A stretch of DNA of 64,000 bases, taken from the NCBI RefSeq assembly GCF_014648855.1, contig NZ_BMRX01000010.1, positions 248,001 through 312,000 of the forward strand, in the 5' to 3' direction. Under the pieces are notes generated by a model. The model was not told the DNA's origin, made no database searches, and was given only the letters and a program-made list of their open reading frames with translations. This DNA is from Streptomyces parvulus (GTDB lineage Bacteria; Actinomycetota; Actinomycetes; Streptomycetales; Streptomycetaceae). This document shows, piece after piece, positions 49,170 to 57,184 of the stretch (position 1 is the first letter of the stretch; each line of letters opens with the position of its first letter). The translations under genes were made by a program, and so were the position numbers.

Positions 49170-49958
49170 TCAGGCCGGCTCGGGGGCCGGGGTCGCGGGT
49201 CCGCCGAGCGCGTCGCGGCGCTCGGGCGTCCGCAGGCGCACCATGCGGCGCCAGCCGGCCAGCCGCTCGTAGGCGTACGTCGCGCGGATGCCGGCCGCGA
49301 GCAGCGCCGACCTGCCGCGGGACCAGCCGAGGAGGCGCCCCATGCGGGCCATCACGGCGAGGCTGACGTCCCGGTGGACGCGGATCTCGGCCAGCGCGCA
49401 CTCGCGCAGGGTCCGCCGGATGTACGGGCCGTGCCCCGCGGCGGTGTAGCGCAGCAGTTCCTCGTGCGAGTAGGCGAGGTGGTTGTCCTCGTCCGCGGAG
49501 ATCATGCGGACGGCCCGGCCCAGGTCCGCGTCGTCGGCGAAGTACTTGAGCAGCATCGCCATCTGCTCGGCCGCGCGCTGCTCGGTGACCCTGCTGTGCG
49601 CGAGGTAGGTGATGACGTCCCGCACGGTGAGGGGCCGGTCGGCCTTGAGCTTGTCGTGGGCGAGGCCGATGCCGTGCCGCTCCAGCAGCATGGTGTAGTC
49701 GGTGTCGGCGGGGACGTCCACCGGTTCGAGGCCGCGCTTCTTCAACAGGGCGTTGAAGATGCGGCCGTGCTTGTCCTCGTCCGCCCCGTGCCGGGTGATC
49801 TTGGGGGCGAGGGCGCGCTCGCTCTCGGGCACGAGCGCGGCGATGCGCGCGTTCTCCCAGCCGCCCTGCGACTCACCGCTCGCGGCGATGGAGCAGAAAA
49901 GACGGAACGACTCGTCGTTGTCGAGGATCTCCTGGAACAGGCTCTTGGCCGAAAGCAT
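49170..49958 (-). CDS. Ferritin-like domain protein
   Basis: Protein of 262 residues. Paired acidic/His residues occur along helices: WENARIAALVPESE, HGADEDKHGRIFNALL, SRVTEQRAAEQMAMLLKYF and ISADEDNHLAYSHEELL. These match the E...ExxH di-iron pattern of ferritin-like four-helix bundles. The C-terminal third is basic and helical. It may be an oxidoreductase or metal-binding protein; the substrate is unknown. GAGGTG precedes ATG 49958. It is convergent with corA, with 25 bp between. Confidence 0.8.
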   Translation of the reverse strand: MLSAKSLFQEILDNDESFRLFCSIAASGESQGGWENARIAALVPESERALAPKITRHGADEDKHGRIFNALLKKRGLEPVDVPADTDYTMLLERHGIGLAHDKLKADRPLTVRDVITYLAHSRVTEQRAAEQMAMLLKYFADDADLGRAVRMISADEDNHLAYSHEELLRYTAAGHGPYIRRTLRECALAEIRVHRDVSLAVMARMGRLLGWSRGRSALLAAGIRATYAYERLAGWRRMVRLRTPERRDALGGPATPAPEPA

Positions 49959-50135
49959 CGGTCCCACCTCTCTGCCTCTGCGAGGTCCGCAGGTTCCGCA
50001 CACTCCGCGATGAACGAGTCAAGTGCGGAAGCGGGGACTCGGCAACAGGTGCGGCGGCCGACTGCGCCGAAAGAAGGACCACCGGTGGCGCCGGGAGGCG
50101 TAACCACGGGCGCGCGGGCGCGTTGTTCCCCGTGA

Positions 50136-50176
50136 CGGCCGTGGCGGGGAAGACCCCCGAGCCCCCACCACGGCCG
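50136..50176 (-). terminator. Hairpin terminator of the F420-dependent oxidoreductase gene
   Basis: A 14-bp stem with one mismatch (50136-50149 with 50163-50176) and a 13-nt loop starts 17 nt after the stop codon at 50194. Confidence 0.6.
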
Positions 50177-50193
50177 CGGAACTCGACCCGGGA

Positions 50194-51249
50194 TCACGCC
50201 AGTCCGGCGCGCTCCAGGGCCTCGGTGCCGGCGCGGAGCGCGGCGAGGCGCTCGTCCAGGGTGAAGCCCGCGGGGGCGAGCGTCAGGGTGGTGACGCCGG
50301 CCGCGGCGTAGGCCTTCATCCGGTCGGCGATCCGGTCGACGGAGCCGAGCAGCGTCGTCTGGTCGATCAGCTCGTGCGGCACGGCCGCGGCGGCCCCCTG
50401 CTTGTCGCCGGACAGGTACTTGTCCTGGATCTCGGCGGCCTCCCGCTCGTACCCCATGCGCTGGGCGAGCTGGTTGTAGAAGTTCTGCTTGCGGCTGCCC
50501 ATGCCGCCGACGTAGAGCGCGGTGTAGGGCCGGAAGGTGTCGGCGAGCGCGGTGACGTCCTTGTCCTCGCCCAGGGCGAGCGGCAGGGTCGGGCAGACGT
50601 CGAAGCCGTCGAGGGTCAGACCGGCCTTCTCGCGCCCGGCGCGCAGGTGCTTGACGGCGGTCTCCTCCAGGTGGTCGGCGGAGGGGAAGATGAGCAGGGC
50701 GCCGTCGGCGATCTCGCCGGTCTGCTCCAGGTTCTTCGGGCCGATCGCGGCGATGTAGAGCGGGATGTGCTCACGCTGCGGGTGCACGGTCAGCTTGATC
50801 GGCTTGCCGGGGCCGCCGGGCAGCGGCAGCGTCCAGTGCTGCCCCTCGTACGACAGCCGCTCGCGGGTCATCGCCCGGCGCACGATCTCGACGTACTCGC
50901 GGGTGCGGGCCAGCGGCTTGTCGAACTTGACGCCGTACCAGCCCTCGGAGACCTGCGGTCCGGAGACGCCGAGGCCGAGGCGGAAGCGGCCCTGCGAGAG
51001 GGAGTCCAGGGTGGCGGCGGTCATCGCGGTCATCGCGGGCTGGCGGGCCGGGATCTGGAAGATGGCGGAGCCCACGTCGATGCGCTCGGTCTGGGCGGCG
51101 ACCCAGGTGAGCACGGTGGCCGCGTCGGAGCCGTAGGCCTCGGCGGCCCAGCACACGGCGTAGCCGAGCCGGTCGGCCTCCTTGGCCACGGCCAGGTTGT
51201 CCGCGTCCATTCCGGCACCCCAGTAGCCGAGGTTGATCCCGAGCTGCAT
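50194..51249 (-). CDS. LLM-class F420-dependent oxidoreductase
   Basis: Protein of 351 residues with the luciferase-like TIM-barrel pattern: GINLGYWGAGMDADNLAVAKEADRLGY, VGSAIFQIPARQPAM, LGLGVSGPQVSEGWYG and IPLYIAAIGPKNLE. It closely resembles mycobacterial F420-dependent reductases that use cofactor F420 on unknown substrates. It is a single gene with its own terminator, divergent from the aldo/keto reductase across about 110 bp. Confidence 0.9.
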   Translation of the reverse strand: MQLGINLGYWGAGMDADNLAVAKEADRLGYAVCWAAEAYGSDAATVLTWVAAQTERIDVGSAIFQIPARQPAMTAMTAATLDSLSQGRFRLGLGVSGPQVSEGWYGVKFDKPLARTREYVEIVRRAMTRERLSYEGQHWTLPLPGGPGKPIKLTVHPQREHIPLYIAAIGPKNLEQTGEIADGALLIFPSADHLEETAVKHLRAGREKAGLTLDGFDVCPTLPLALGEDKDVTALADTFRPYTALYVGGMGSRKQNFYNQLAQRMGYEREAAEIQDKYLSGDKQGAAAAVPHELIDQTTLLGSVDRIADRMKAYAAAGVTTLTLAPAGFTLDERLAALRAGTEALERAGLA

Positions 51250-51362
51250 GGCCGATTCCCCTTACCCATCAGTAACGTCGCTGGTGCCCCGACCTTAGCG
51301 CGCGGAAATCGGTTGTCCACAGGCCCCCACAGCGCAAGCCGTGGCCAGTAATGTCGCCGTTC

Positions 51363-52349
51363 ATGGAGCAGAGGCATCTCGGCCGCACCGGCCTGCGCGT
51401 GTCCCGCATCGGGCTCGGCACCCTGACCTGGGGCCGGGACACCGACGAGCACGACGCCGCGGACCTCTTGAAGACGTTCTGGGAAGCGGGCGGGACGCTC
51501 GTCGACACGGCGGACGTGTACGGCGACGGGGAGTCGGAGTACCTGCTGGGGCGCCTCATGGAGCGCCTGGTGCCGCGCCGGGACCTGGTGATCTCGACGA
51601 AGGCGGGCAGCGTGCCCGACCCGGACCGCCGCTTCGACGGTTCGCGCGGCCATCTGCTCTCCGCGCTGGACGCCTCCCTCGCCCGGCTGGGCACGGACCA
51701 CGTCGACGTGTGGCACCTGCACGCCTTCGACCCGCACACCCCGCTGGAGGAGACGCTGCACGCCCTCGACGTGGCGGTGAGCAGCGGCCGCGCCCGGTAC
51801 GCGGGCGTCTCGAACTTCTGCGGCTGGCAGCTCGCCAAGGCCGCGACCTGGCAGCTGGCGGCGCCGGGCGTGCGGAACCGGGTGGCGAGCACGCAGATGG
51901 AGTACTCGCTGCTCCAGCGGGGCGTGGAGCGCGAGGTGCTGCCGGCCGCCCTGGACCTGGGCGTCGGCCTGCTGCCGTCCTCGCCGCTGGGCCGGGGCGT
52001 CCTCACCGGCAAGTACCGCAAGGACGCGACGCCGCCGGACTCGCGGGGCGCCTCGGAGCACCTGGCCCCCTTCGTCGCGCCCTACCTCGACGACACGGCC
52101 GGGCACATCGTGGACGCGGTGGCCACGGCGGCCGACGGGCTCGCGGTGACGCCGCTCCAGGTGGCGCTGGCCTGGGTCCGCGACCGGCCCGGTGTGGTGG
52201 CGCCGGTCATCGGCCCGCGCAACGCGCGGCAGCTCACGGCGGCGTTGTCAGTGGAGACCCTTAGTCTTCCTGACGAGATCTGCCGGGCGCTCGACGACGT
52301 GTCGGCGCCGGTGCACCGCTATCCCGATCACGACTGGAGCACGCTGTGA
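51363..52349 (+). CDS. Aldo/keto reductase
   Basis: Protein of 328 residues. It opens RHLGRTGLRVSRIGLGT and carries the catalytic Asp/Tyr in VDTADVYGDGESE, the Lys in VISTKAG and the His in DVWHLHAFD. The NADPH site is visible in GVSNFCGW and IGPRNARQL. It reduces aldehydes or ketones; the substrate is unknown. ATG 51363 is used; an ATG four codons upstream also fits and neither has a strong ribosome site. The stop overlaps the next start as GTGA. Confidence 0.9.
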   Translation: MEQRHLGRTGLRVSRIGLGTLTWGRDTDEHDAADLLKTFWEAGGTLVDTADVYGDGESEYLLGRLMERLVPRRDLVISTKAGSVPDPDRRFDGSRGHLLSALDASLARLGTDHVDVWHLHAFDPHTPLEETLHALDVAVSSGRARYAGVSNFCGWQLAKAATWQLAAPGVRNRVASTQMEYSLLQRGVEREVLPAALDLGVGLLPSSPLGRGVLTGKYRKDATPPDSRGASEHLAPFVAPYLDDTAGHIVDAVATAADGLAVTPLQVALAWVRDRPGVVAPVIGPRNARQLTAALSVETLSLPDEICRALDDVSAPVHRYPDHDWSTL

Positions 52350-54610
52350 GCACGGAGCCCGAGCCCCCCTCCGAGGACACCGCCGACACCGTGGCGCCCG
52401 GACCGGGGGCGCCGGGCGCGGCGGAGGGCGCCGGGAGCGACGACGGCCTCCCCGCCGAGGCGGGGGACGCGGAGACCGCCGAGGGCGGCGAGGCGAGCCC
52501 CGGGGCGGACGGGGAGGGCGGCGCCGCGGCCACCGGGGAGAGCGGCGGGGCGGACGCCCCGGCCCAGGTGTCCGAGAGTCAGGCCGAGCTGGCCGCCCAG
52601 CGGATCGAGCGGGAGCGGATCGCACGGCGCAAGGCCGAGAGGCAGGGGCCGATCGAGGCCGGCGCCAAGCTCAGCGGCACTGCGGCCGATCTGCTCGCGG
52701 CCGTGCGGGCCGTGGAGGGCGGCGAGAGGCCCGCGGCCACCGTCTTCGGCGAGCCGGGCCCGGCCCGCCGTCCCGCGCCGGAGCCGGTGCGGCCGCCCGG
52801 GCCGGCGCCCACCGCTCCGTCCGCCGCACCCGCGGCCCCCGCGCCGGAGTCCGTGGAGGCGGTGCGGCGGGTCCTGACCGAGGGCGGTGCCCCCGAGTCC
52901 CTCGCGCCGGGGACCGCCGCGCTCCTCGGGGAAGGGGCGGAGGAGGCCCTGCGGGCGGACCCCTGGCAGTTGCTGCGGGTGACGGGCGTGCGGCCCGAGC
53001 AGGCCGACGGGTTCGCCCGCGCGCTGCTCGGCGCGGAGTGCGGCCCGGACGACGAGCGGCGCGGCCGTGCCGTCACCGTGTGGCTGCTGGAGCAGGCGGC
53101 GCTGGCCGGGCACACCGCCCTGGAGCCGGCCCGCCTGACCGCGACGCTGGCCCAGCGGGGCGTGCCCGATCCCGACGCCGCCGTGCAGAGCACGCTCGCC
53201 GAGGGCGAGGCGCTGGCCTTCCAGGACGCCCTGGAGGAGCCCGGGGGCCGGCCGGGTCGCGCCGCGGGCGGCCCGGAGGATGCGGACGAGGGCGGCGAGG
53301 GGGCCGAGGAGCGTCCGGTCCGCGTCCTGATCGGCCTGGAGCGGTACGCGCTGGCCGAGGAGTCCCTGGCCGACGGCCTCGCCCGGCTCGTCAACGCGGC
53401 ACCGAAGCAGGACGGTTCGGGCGCGGACTGGGAGGAGGCCGCCGCCTCGGCCCCGGGCTCGGCCGCCGAGCTGATCCGCGCCGTCGCGGGCCACGGCCTG
53501 GTCCTGCACACCGGCGGGGAAGCGGCCCTGGCGGAGCCGGCGGCCCTGCTGCACGCCGCGCACGCGCTTGGTCTGCGCGCCTGGGCCGCGGCGCCCGGGC
53601 CGCTCGGCCGCGACCGCTTCGCCGAGATGCTGGACACCAAGGCGCCGGACGGCCCGGCGGTCGTCGCCCTGGCCGGCCTGCTGGCCGGCACCGACGGCCC
53701 GGGGCGGGACGCCGACGGCGCCCTGGACCTGGATCTGCTGGTGGTGGTCGACGCTCCGCAGCTCGACGTCGAGGCGGGAGCGCTGCTGGCGGAGTCGCTG
53801 CCGGACGGGGTCCGGCTGGTGCTGACCGGGGACCCCGGCGTGCTCGGCTCGGTGGGCCCCGGACGGGTCTTCGGGGACCTGCTGGCGGCGGGGGTCTGCC
53901 CCCAGATCGCCTCGCGCCGCCCGGATCCGGGACCGCTCGGCGAACTGGTCTCCGGGATCGGCATCGGCGAGCTGGGCCAGGTGGAGGCGCCCGGCAAGGA
54001 GATCGTGATCGTGCCGGTCCGGGACGCGGGCGAGGCCGTGCACCGCACCGTCCAGCTCGTCGTCGACTCGGTGCCGCGCGCGATCGGCGTTCCCGCCGAG
54101 GAGACGCAGGTGATCACGCCGGGGCACGGCGGCGCGGCGGGCACCCGGGTGCTCAACGCGGCGCTGAAGGAACGGCTGAATCCGGGCCCCGGCCGCTTCG
54201 GCGGCTTCGACCCCGGTGACCGGGTGGTGCACTCCCCCGCGCCGGGCCGCACGCTGCCGGGCCGGGTGGTGAAGGCCGACGCCGACGGGCTGCACCTGTC
54301 GTGCGGGGGCGAGGACGTGATCGTCCCCAGGGAACGGGTGGAGGGGTCCGTGCGGCACGGCTGGGCCTTGACCGCGCACCAGGCGGCGGGCGGGCGGTGG
54401 CCCGCGGTGGTCGCGGTGCTGCCCGGTGACGCCGCCCAGGCCCTCAGCCGGCCCTGGGTCTACACCGCCTTCGGCCGGGCCGCCCGGCACCTCTCCGTGG
54501 TGCAGGGCGTGGAGCAGGCGCTGCCCCATGCCGTGGCCGAGATCCCGGCCAAGGCGCGCACGACCCGGCTGCCGGCGCTTCTCGCACCGCAGGTCCCGGT
54601 GACCGGCTGA
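52346..54610 (+). CDS. RecD2-like helix-hairpin-helix protein with degenerate ATPase motifs
   Basis: Protein of 754 residues. The ~165-residue N-terminus is acidic and Ala/Pro-rich. A helix-hairpin-helix-type region follows (WQLLRVTGVRPEQADGFARALL, about 207-228), with further RecD2-like helices. LTGDPGVLGSVGPG (493-506) matches RecD2 motif III and AGGRWPAVVAVLP near 690 the late helicase motif. The Walker A position reads HTGGEAALAEP (388-398) and the DEAQ position VVDAPQLD (467-474), so ATP hydrolysis is unlikely. Possibly a DNA-binding or regulatory paralogue. The GTG start overlaps the reductase stop by 4 bp. Confidence 0.85.
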   Translation: MSTEPEPPSEDTADTVAPGPGAPGAAEGAGSDDGLPAEAGDAETAEGGEASPGADGEGGAAATGESGGADAPAQVSESQAELAAQRIERERIARRKAERQGPIEAGAKLSGTAADLLAAVRAVEGGERPAATVFGEPGPARRPAPEPVRPPGPAPTAPSAAPAAPAPESVEAVRRVLTEGGAPESLAPGTAALLGEGAEEALRADPWQLLRVTGVRPEQADGFARALLGAECGPDDERRGRAVTVWLLEQAALAGHTALEPARLTATLAQRGVPDPDAAVQSTLAEGEALAFQDALEEPGGRPGRAAGGPEDADEGGEGAEERPVRVLIGLERYALAEESLADGLARLVNAAPKQDGSGADWEEAAASAPGSAAELIRAVAGHGLVLHTGGEAALAEPAALLHAAHALGLRAWAAAPGPLGRDRFAEMLDTKAPDGPAVVALAGLLAGTDGPGRDADGALDLDLLVVVDAPQLDVEAGALLAESLPDGVRLVLTGDPGVLGSVGPGRVFGDLLAAGVCPQIASRRPDPGPLGELVSGIGIGELGQVEAPGKEIVIVPVRDAGEAVHRTVQLVVDSVPRAIGVPAEETQVITPGHGGAAGTRVLNAALKERLNPGPGRFGGFDPGDRVVHSPAPGRTLPGRVVKADADGLHLSCGGEDVIVPRERVEGSVRHGWALTAHQAAGGRWPAVVAVLPGDAAQALSRPWVYTAFGRAARHLSVVQGVEQALPHAVAEIPAKARTTRLPALLAPQVPVTG

Positions 54611-54671
54611 TCTCGGACGCAGATGGCCCCCGGGGCGCTCCCCGGGGGCCGGTGGCCGGGTCGCGCCCGGC

Positions 54672-55463
54672 TCAGCGATCCGCTTCCAGGCGGGCCGGCT
54701 CGGCGTCCTCGTCAGGGCCGGGATCGTCGTCCAGGTCGGTGTCGAGGTCCTCGTCCAGCTCCCCCGCACCGACGTCGCCCTCGTCGTCTGCTTCGTCGTC
54801 GACGTCGGCGTCGTCGCCGTCCTCATCGTCATCGTCGTCGTCATCGAGGCCGTCGTCGTACTCGTCGTCGAAGACCGCGCTGACGTCGAAGCGGCAGACG
54901 ACCAGTTCCGGGTCGGCCTGCTCGAAGGGGGCCTCCAGCCACTCGCCGGGGTCGGCGGTCTCGTCGGCGGCGGTCACCCAGAGCGTGGAGTCGCCCTCCT
55001 CCAGGCCGAACTCCTTGTGCCGGGAGGCGATCTCGTCCGGCTCGAACTCGCCGAACAGGAGGCCGAGCGCCCCGTGCACCGTGCCGGAGGCCTCCCCGCC
55101 CACGCCCTCCTCGTCCGCCGCCTCGACCCGCCGGGCCTGGGCCATCAGACGCTGCGGCTCGGCCACCGAGTAGTCGCGGCGGATCAGCACGCTGAGCGCG
55201 CTCGGCTCCTCGGGGCCGGTGTACGGCGGCATCGAGTCCTCGGTGCCGGGGATCTCGAAGGGGGTGACCTCGTCGTACCGGTCGTAGAGCAGTTCGTCGT
55301 ACGCCTCCGCGGCCGCGGCCAGCTGGTTGAACGCGTCGTAGACGGCCGGGTCTTCCTCCCCCGACCGGCGTTCCACCGCGGCAAGGTGGCGGTCGAGCGC
55401 GGTCTTGACGGCCTCGGCGGCGGCGCGTACCTCGGCAGCGGTGGGCTGCGCAGCATCAGACAT
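54672..55463 (-). CDS. Hypothetical acidic protein with Asp-rich C-terminus
   Basis: Protein of 263 residues. The N-terminal ~185 residues look folded and helical (AAAEAVKTALDRHLAAVERRSGEEDP, YDAFNQLAAAAEAYDELLYDRYDEVTPFE). The last ~75 residues are dominated by Asp/Glu, including a run of seven Asp. No known domain is recognised; homologues are, as I recall, restricted to actinomycetes. It is convergent with the RecD2-like gene and divergent from the small DUF5703 gene by 47 bp. Confidence 0.8.
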   Translation of the reverse strand: MSDAAQPTAAEVRAAAEAVKTALDRHLAAVERRSGEEDPAVYDAFNQLAAAAEAYDELLYDRYDEVTPFEIPGTEDSMPPYTGPEEPSALSVLIRRDYSVAEPQRLMAQARRVEAADEEGVGGEASGTVHGALGLLFGEFEPDEIASRHKEFGLEEGDSTLWVTAADETADPGEWLEAPFEQADPELVVCRFDVSAVFDDEYDDGLDDDDDDDEDGDDADVDDEADDEGDVGAGELDEDLDTDLDDDPGPDEDAEPARLEADR

Positions 55464-55510
55464 AGTGCAGACGCTATCCGTACCGGGCCCCAGCCCGCAC
55501 AATAGATTCG

Positions 55511-55699
55511 ATGCCGGAATACGAATTTGCCGATGTGTACCTTCCGCGCGGGGTCACCCGCAAGGAGGCGACGCGTCTGCTGACGGAACGTGCCGAGTAC
55601 GGACACTGGGAGTTGTACCGCCTGACCCTGCTGCGCGACGGCAGCCGCAAGGTGCGGCTGCGGCGGCGGATCATCCGCCAGGTGCGCGCGACCTGGTGA
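55511..55699 (+). CDS. Small DUF5703 family protein
   Basis: Protein of 62 residues: MPEYEFADVYLPRGVTRKEA, then AEYGHWELYRLTLLRDGSRK and an Arg-rich end (VRLRRRIIRQVRATW). Size and motifs match the DUF5703 family of short actinobacterial proteins of unknown function. Strong positive charge suggests nucleic-acid or membrane-surface binding, which is inference. It ends before a bidirectional terminator shared with the chaplin gene. Confidence 0.82.
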   Translation: MPEYEFADVYLPRGVTRKEATRLLTERAEYGHWELYRLTLLRDGSRKVRLRRRIIRQVRATW

Positions 55700-55737
55700 G
55701 CCCTTGACCGGGCTCGTCGGGGTACGGGCGGCCGAGA

Positions 55738-55771
55738 CGGAGCGGGCCCCGCCGATGCGGGGCCCGCTCCG
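55738..55771. terminator. Bidirectional 15-bp hairpin between DUF5703 and long-chaplin genes
   Basis: Arms 55738-55752 and 55757-55771 pair perfectly around a CGAT loop. It lies between convergent stops at 55699 and 55790. Confidence 0.8.
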
Positions 55772-55789
55772 TGTGCCGCTCCGCCCGGG

Positions 55790-56650
55790 TCACGCCGAGG
55801 CGCGCGCCTTGCGGTAGAGCACCGTGCCCGCGAGCAGCGCACCCGCGCCCACCGGCAGGACGAGGCCCATCGGGAGGTCGCTGCCGGTCTCGGCGAGACG
55901 GGCGTCGCCGTGCGACTGCGCGACGGCCCGGGTGCCGGAGCCGTCGTCGTCCGGGGTGCCGCCGCCGGGGCCGTCCGAGCCGGGCGGGCCGTCGGGGGTG
56001 TCCGGGTTCCCGGGGTCGCCAGGATCGCCAGGGTTGCCCGGGTCACCAGGGTTCCCGGGGTCGCCAGGATCGCCAGGGTTGCCCGGGTCACCAGGGTTCC
56101 CGGGGTCACCCGGATCGCCGGGGTCTCCCGGATCGCCGGGGTCGCCCGGGTGGCCGGGCGGTGTGCGGTGGCCGCCGCCCGGGTTGCCGCAGTCGTTCGC
56201 GGTGGCCGGGTTGAGGACGCCGACGACGTCGACGGTGTTGCCGCACACGTTCACCGGCACGTGGACCGGCACCTCGACGTGGTTGCCGGATCCGACGCCC
56301 GGAGAGTCGGTGGCGCGCCCGCCGGCGTGCGCTCCCCCGTGCGAGCCGCCCCGGCCGCCGGAGTCGCCGTAGCCGCCGTGTGCGCCGGAGCCCGCGGACG
56401 CGCCGCCGCTCCGGTTGGCGCACGAGTTGCCCATCGCCGGATTGAGCACGCCGACGACGTCGACCGTGTTGCCGCAGACGTTCACCGGCACGTGCACCGG
56501 CGCCTGCACGGTGTTGCCGGACAGTACGCCGGGCGAACCCGAACTCGAGCCGTGCGCCCCCGAGTCCGCGTGGGCGGCGCCGCCCGCGGCGGCGATCACG
56601 CCGGTGGCCGCCGCCATCGTCATCAGGCCCTTGCGGGTGACCTGTCGCAT
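55790..56650 (-). CDS. chpC: Long chaplin with collagen-like tract and LAETG sortase signal
   Basis: Protein of 286 residues. It comprises a signal peptide (1-28), chaplin domain 1 (about 40-79, Cys59 and Cys77), a Gly/Ser/His linker and chaplin domain 2 (about 116-156, Cys136 and Cys154). Sixteen consecutive Gly-Asp/Asn-Pro triplets follow (169-216), then LAETG (252-256), a membrane helix and a basic tail. Sortase would link it to peptidoglycan, displaying hydrophobic amyloid-forming chaplin domains for aerial growth. Long chaplins in Streptomyces (ChpA-C) have this plan; the collagen-like tract is the unusual part. It lies beside chpH. Confidence 0.92.
   Translation of the reverse strand: MRQVTRKGLMTMAAATGVIAAAGGAAHADSGAHGSSSGSPGVLSGNTVQAPVHVPVNVCGNTVDVVGVLNPAMGNSCANRSGGASAGSGAHGGYGDSGGRGGSHGGAHAGGRATDSPGVGSGNHVEVPVHVPVNVCGNTVDVVGVLNPATANDCGNPGGGHRTPPGHPGDPGDPGDPGDPGDPGNPGDPGNPGDPGDPGNPGDPGNPGDPGDPGNPDTPDGPPGSDGPGGGTPDDDGSGTRAVAQSHGDARLAETGSDLPMGLVLPVGAGALLAGTVLYRKARASA
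56003..56146 (-). repeat. Collagen-like coding tract; 45-bp tandem repeats within chpC
   Basis: The DNA encodes 16 GDP/GNP triplets. Within it, 56004-56048 and 56049-56093 are identical 45-bp units, with a third partial unit following. The exact identity suggests recent slippage or recombination, so copy number probably varies between strains. Confidence 0.85.
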
Positions 56651-56751
56651 TTCCTGGATCCCTGCCTTGCCCTAGTCCCGTGGTACCGAGAATGCCGGGA
56701 ATTCCGGCGTTGCCGTGGCTCCCCCGCCTCGAAGGTCGCTCGAAAGGCCGT

Positions 56752-56786
56752 CGGCCCCGGAGCGCATGGCGTGCGCTCCGGGGCCG
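56752..56786 (-). terminator. Hairpin terminator of chpH
   Basis: A 15-bp perfect stem (56752-56766 with 56772-56786) and a 5-nt loop lie 34 nt after the chpH stop and before the chpC promoter region. It separates two genes on the same strand. Confidence 0.75.
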
Positions 56787-56820
56787 GCGGACTCAGACCC
56801 TCACGGGGCGAGGCCCAACG

Positions 56821-57054
56821 TCACTTGTTGACGCAGGCGTTGCCGAAGGCGGGGTTCAGCAGACCGATCACGGAGATCGTGTTGCCGCAGACGTTCACCG
56901 GGACGTGCACGGGAACCTGGACGACGTTGCCGGAAAGGACACCGGGCGAGTGCACGGCGGCACCCTGCGCACCGGAGTCGGCGACGGCCATGCCCGCGCC
57001 CGCGAGAACCAGACCACCGGTGGCAGCCGCGGCGGCGACGACCTTCTTGAGCAT
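56821..57054 (-). CDS. chpH: Short chaplin ChpH
   Basis: Protein of 77 residues: signal peptide (1-25, cleavage near AVA-DSG), then one chaplin domain with SPGVLSGNVVQVPVHVPVNVCGN, Cys56 and Cys74 forming a disulfide, and the C-terminus NACVNK. Secreted short chaplins assemble into amyloid-like fibrils that lower surface tension for aerial hyphae. AGGAGG lies 4 nt before ATG 57054. Length and sequence match ChpH of other Streptomyces closely. Confidence 0.95.
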   Translation of the reverse strand: MLKKVVAAAAATGGLVLAGAGMAVADSGAQGAAVHSPGVLSGNVVQVPVHVPVNVCGNTISVIGLLNPAFGNACVNK

Positions 57055-57184
57055 TGTTCCTCCTAGTTGGAAAACGCGATCCCAGCTTGCTGATCGCATC
57101 ACCTGTAACGAGGAGGGAGTAATGAGGCTACGAGCTTATGAGCGCATTCACCCGTCCCGGTTGCCTCCCGTACGCGCGGGCGAA

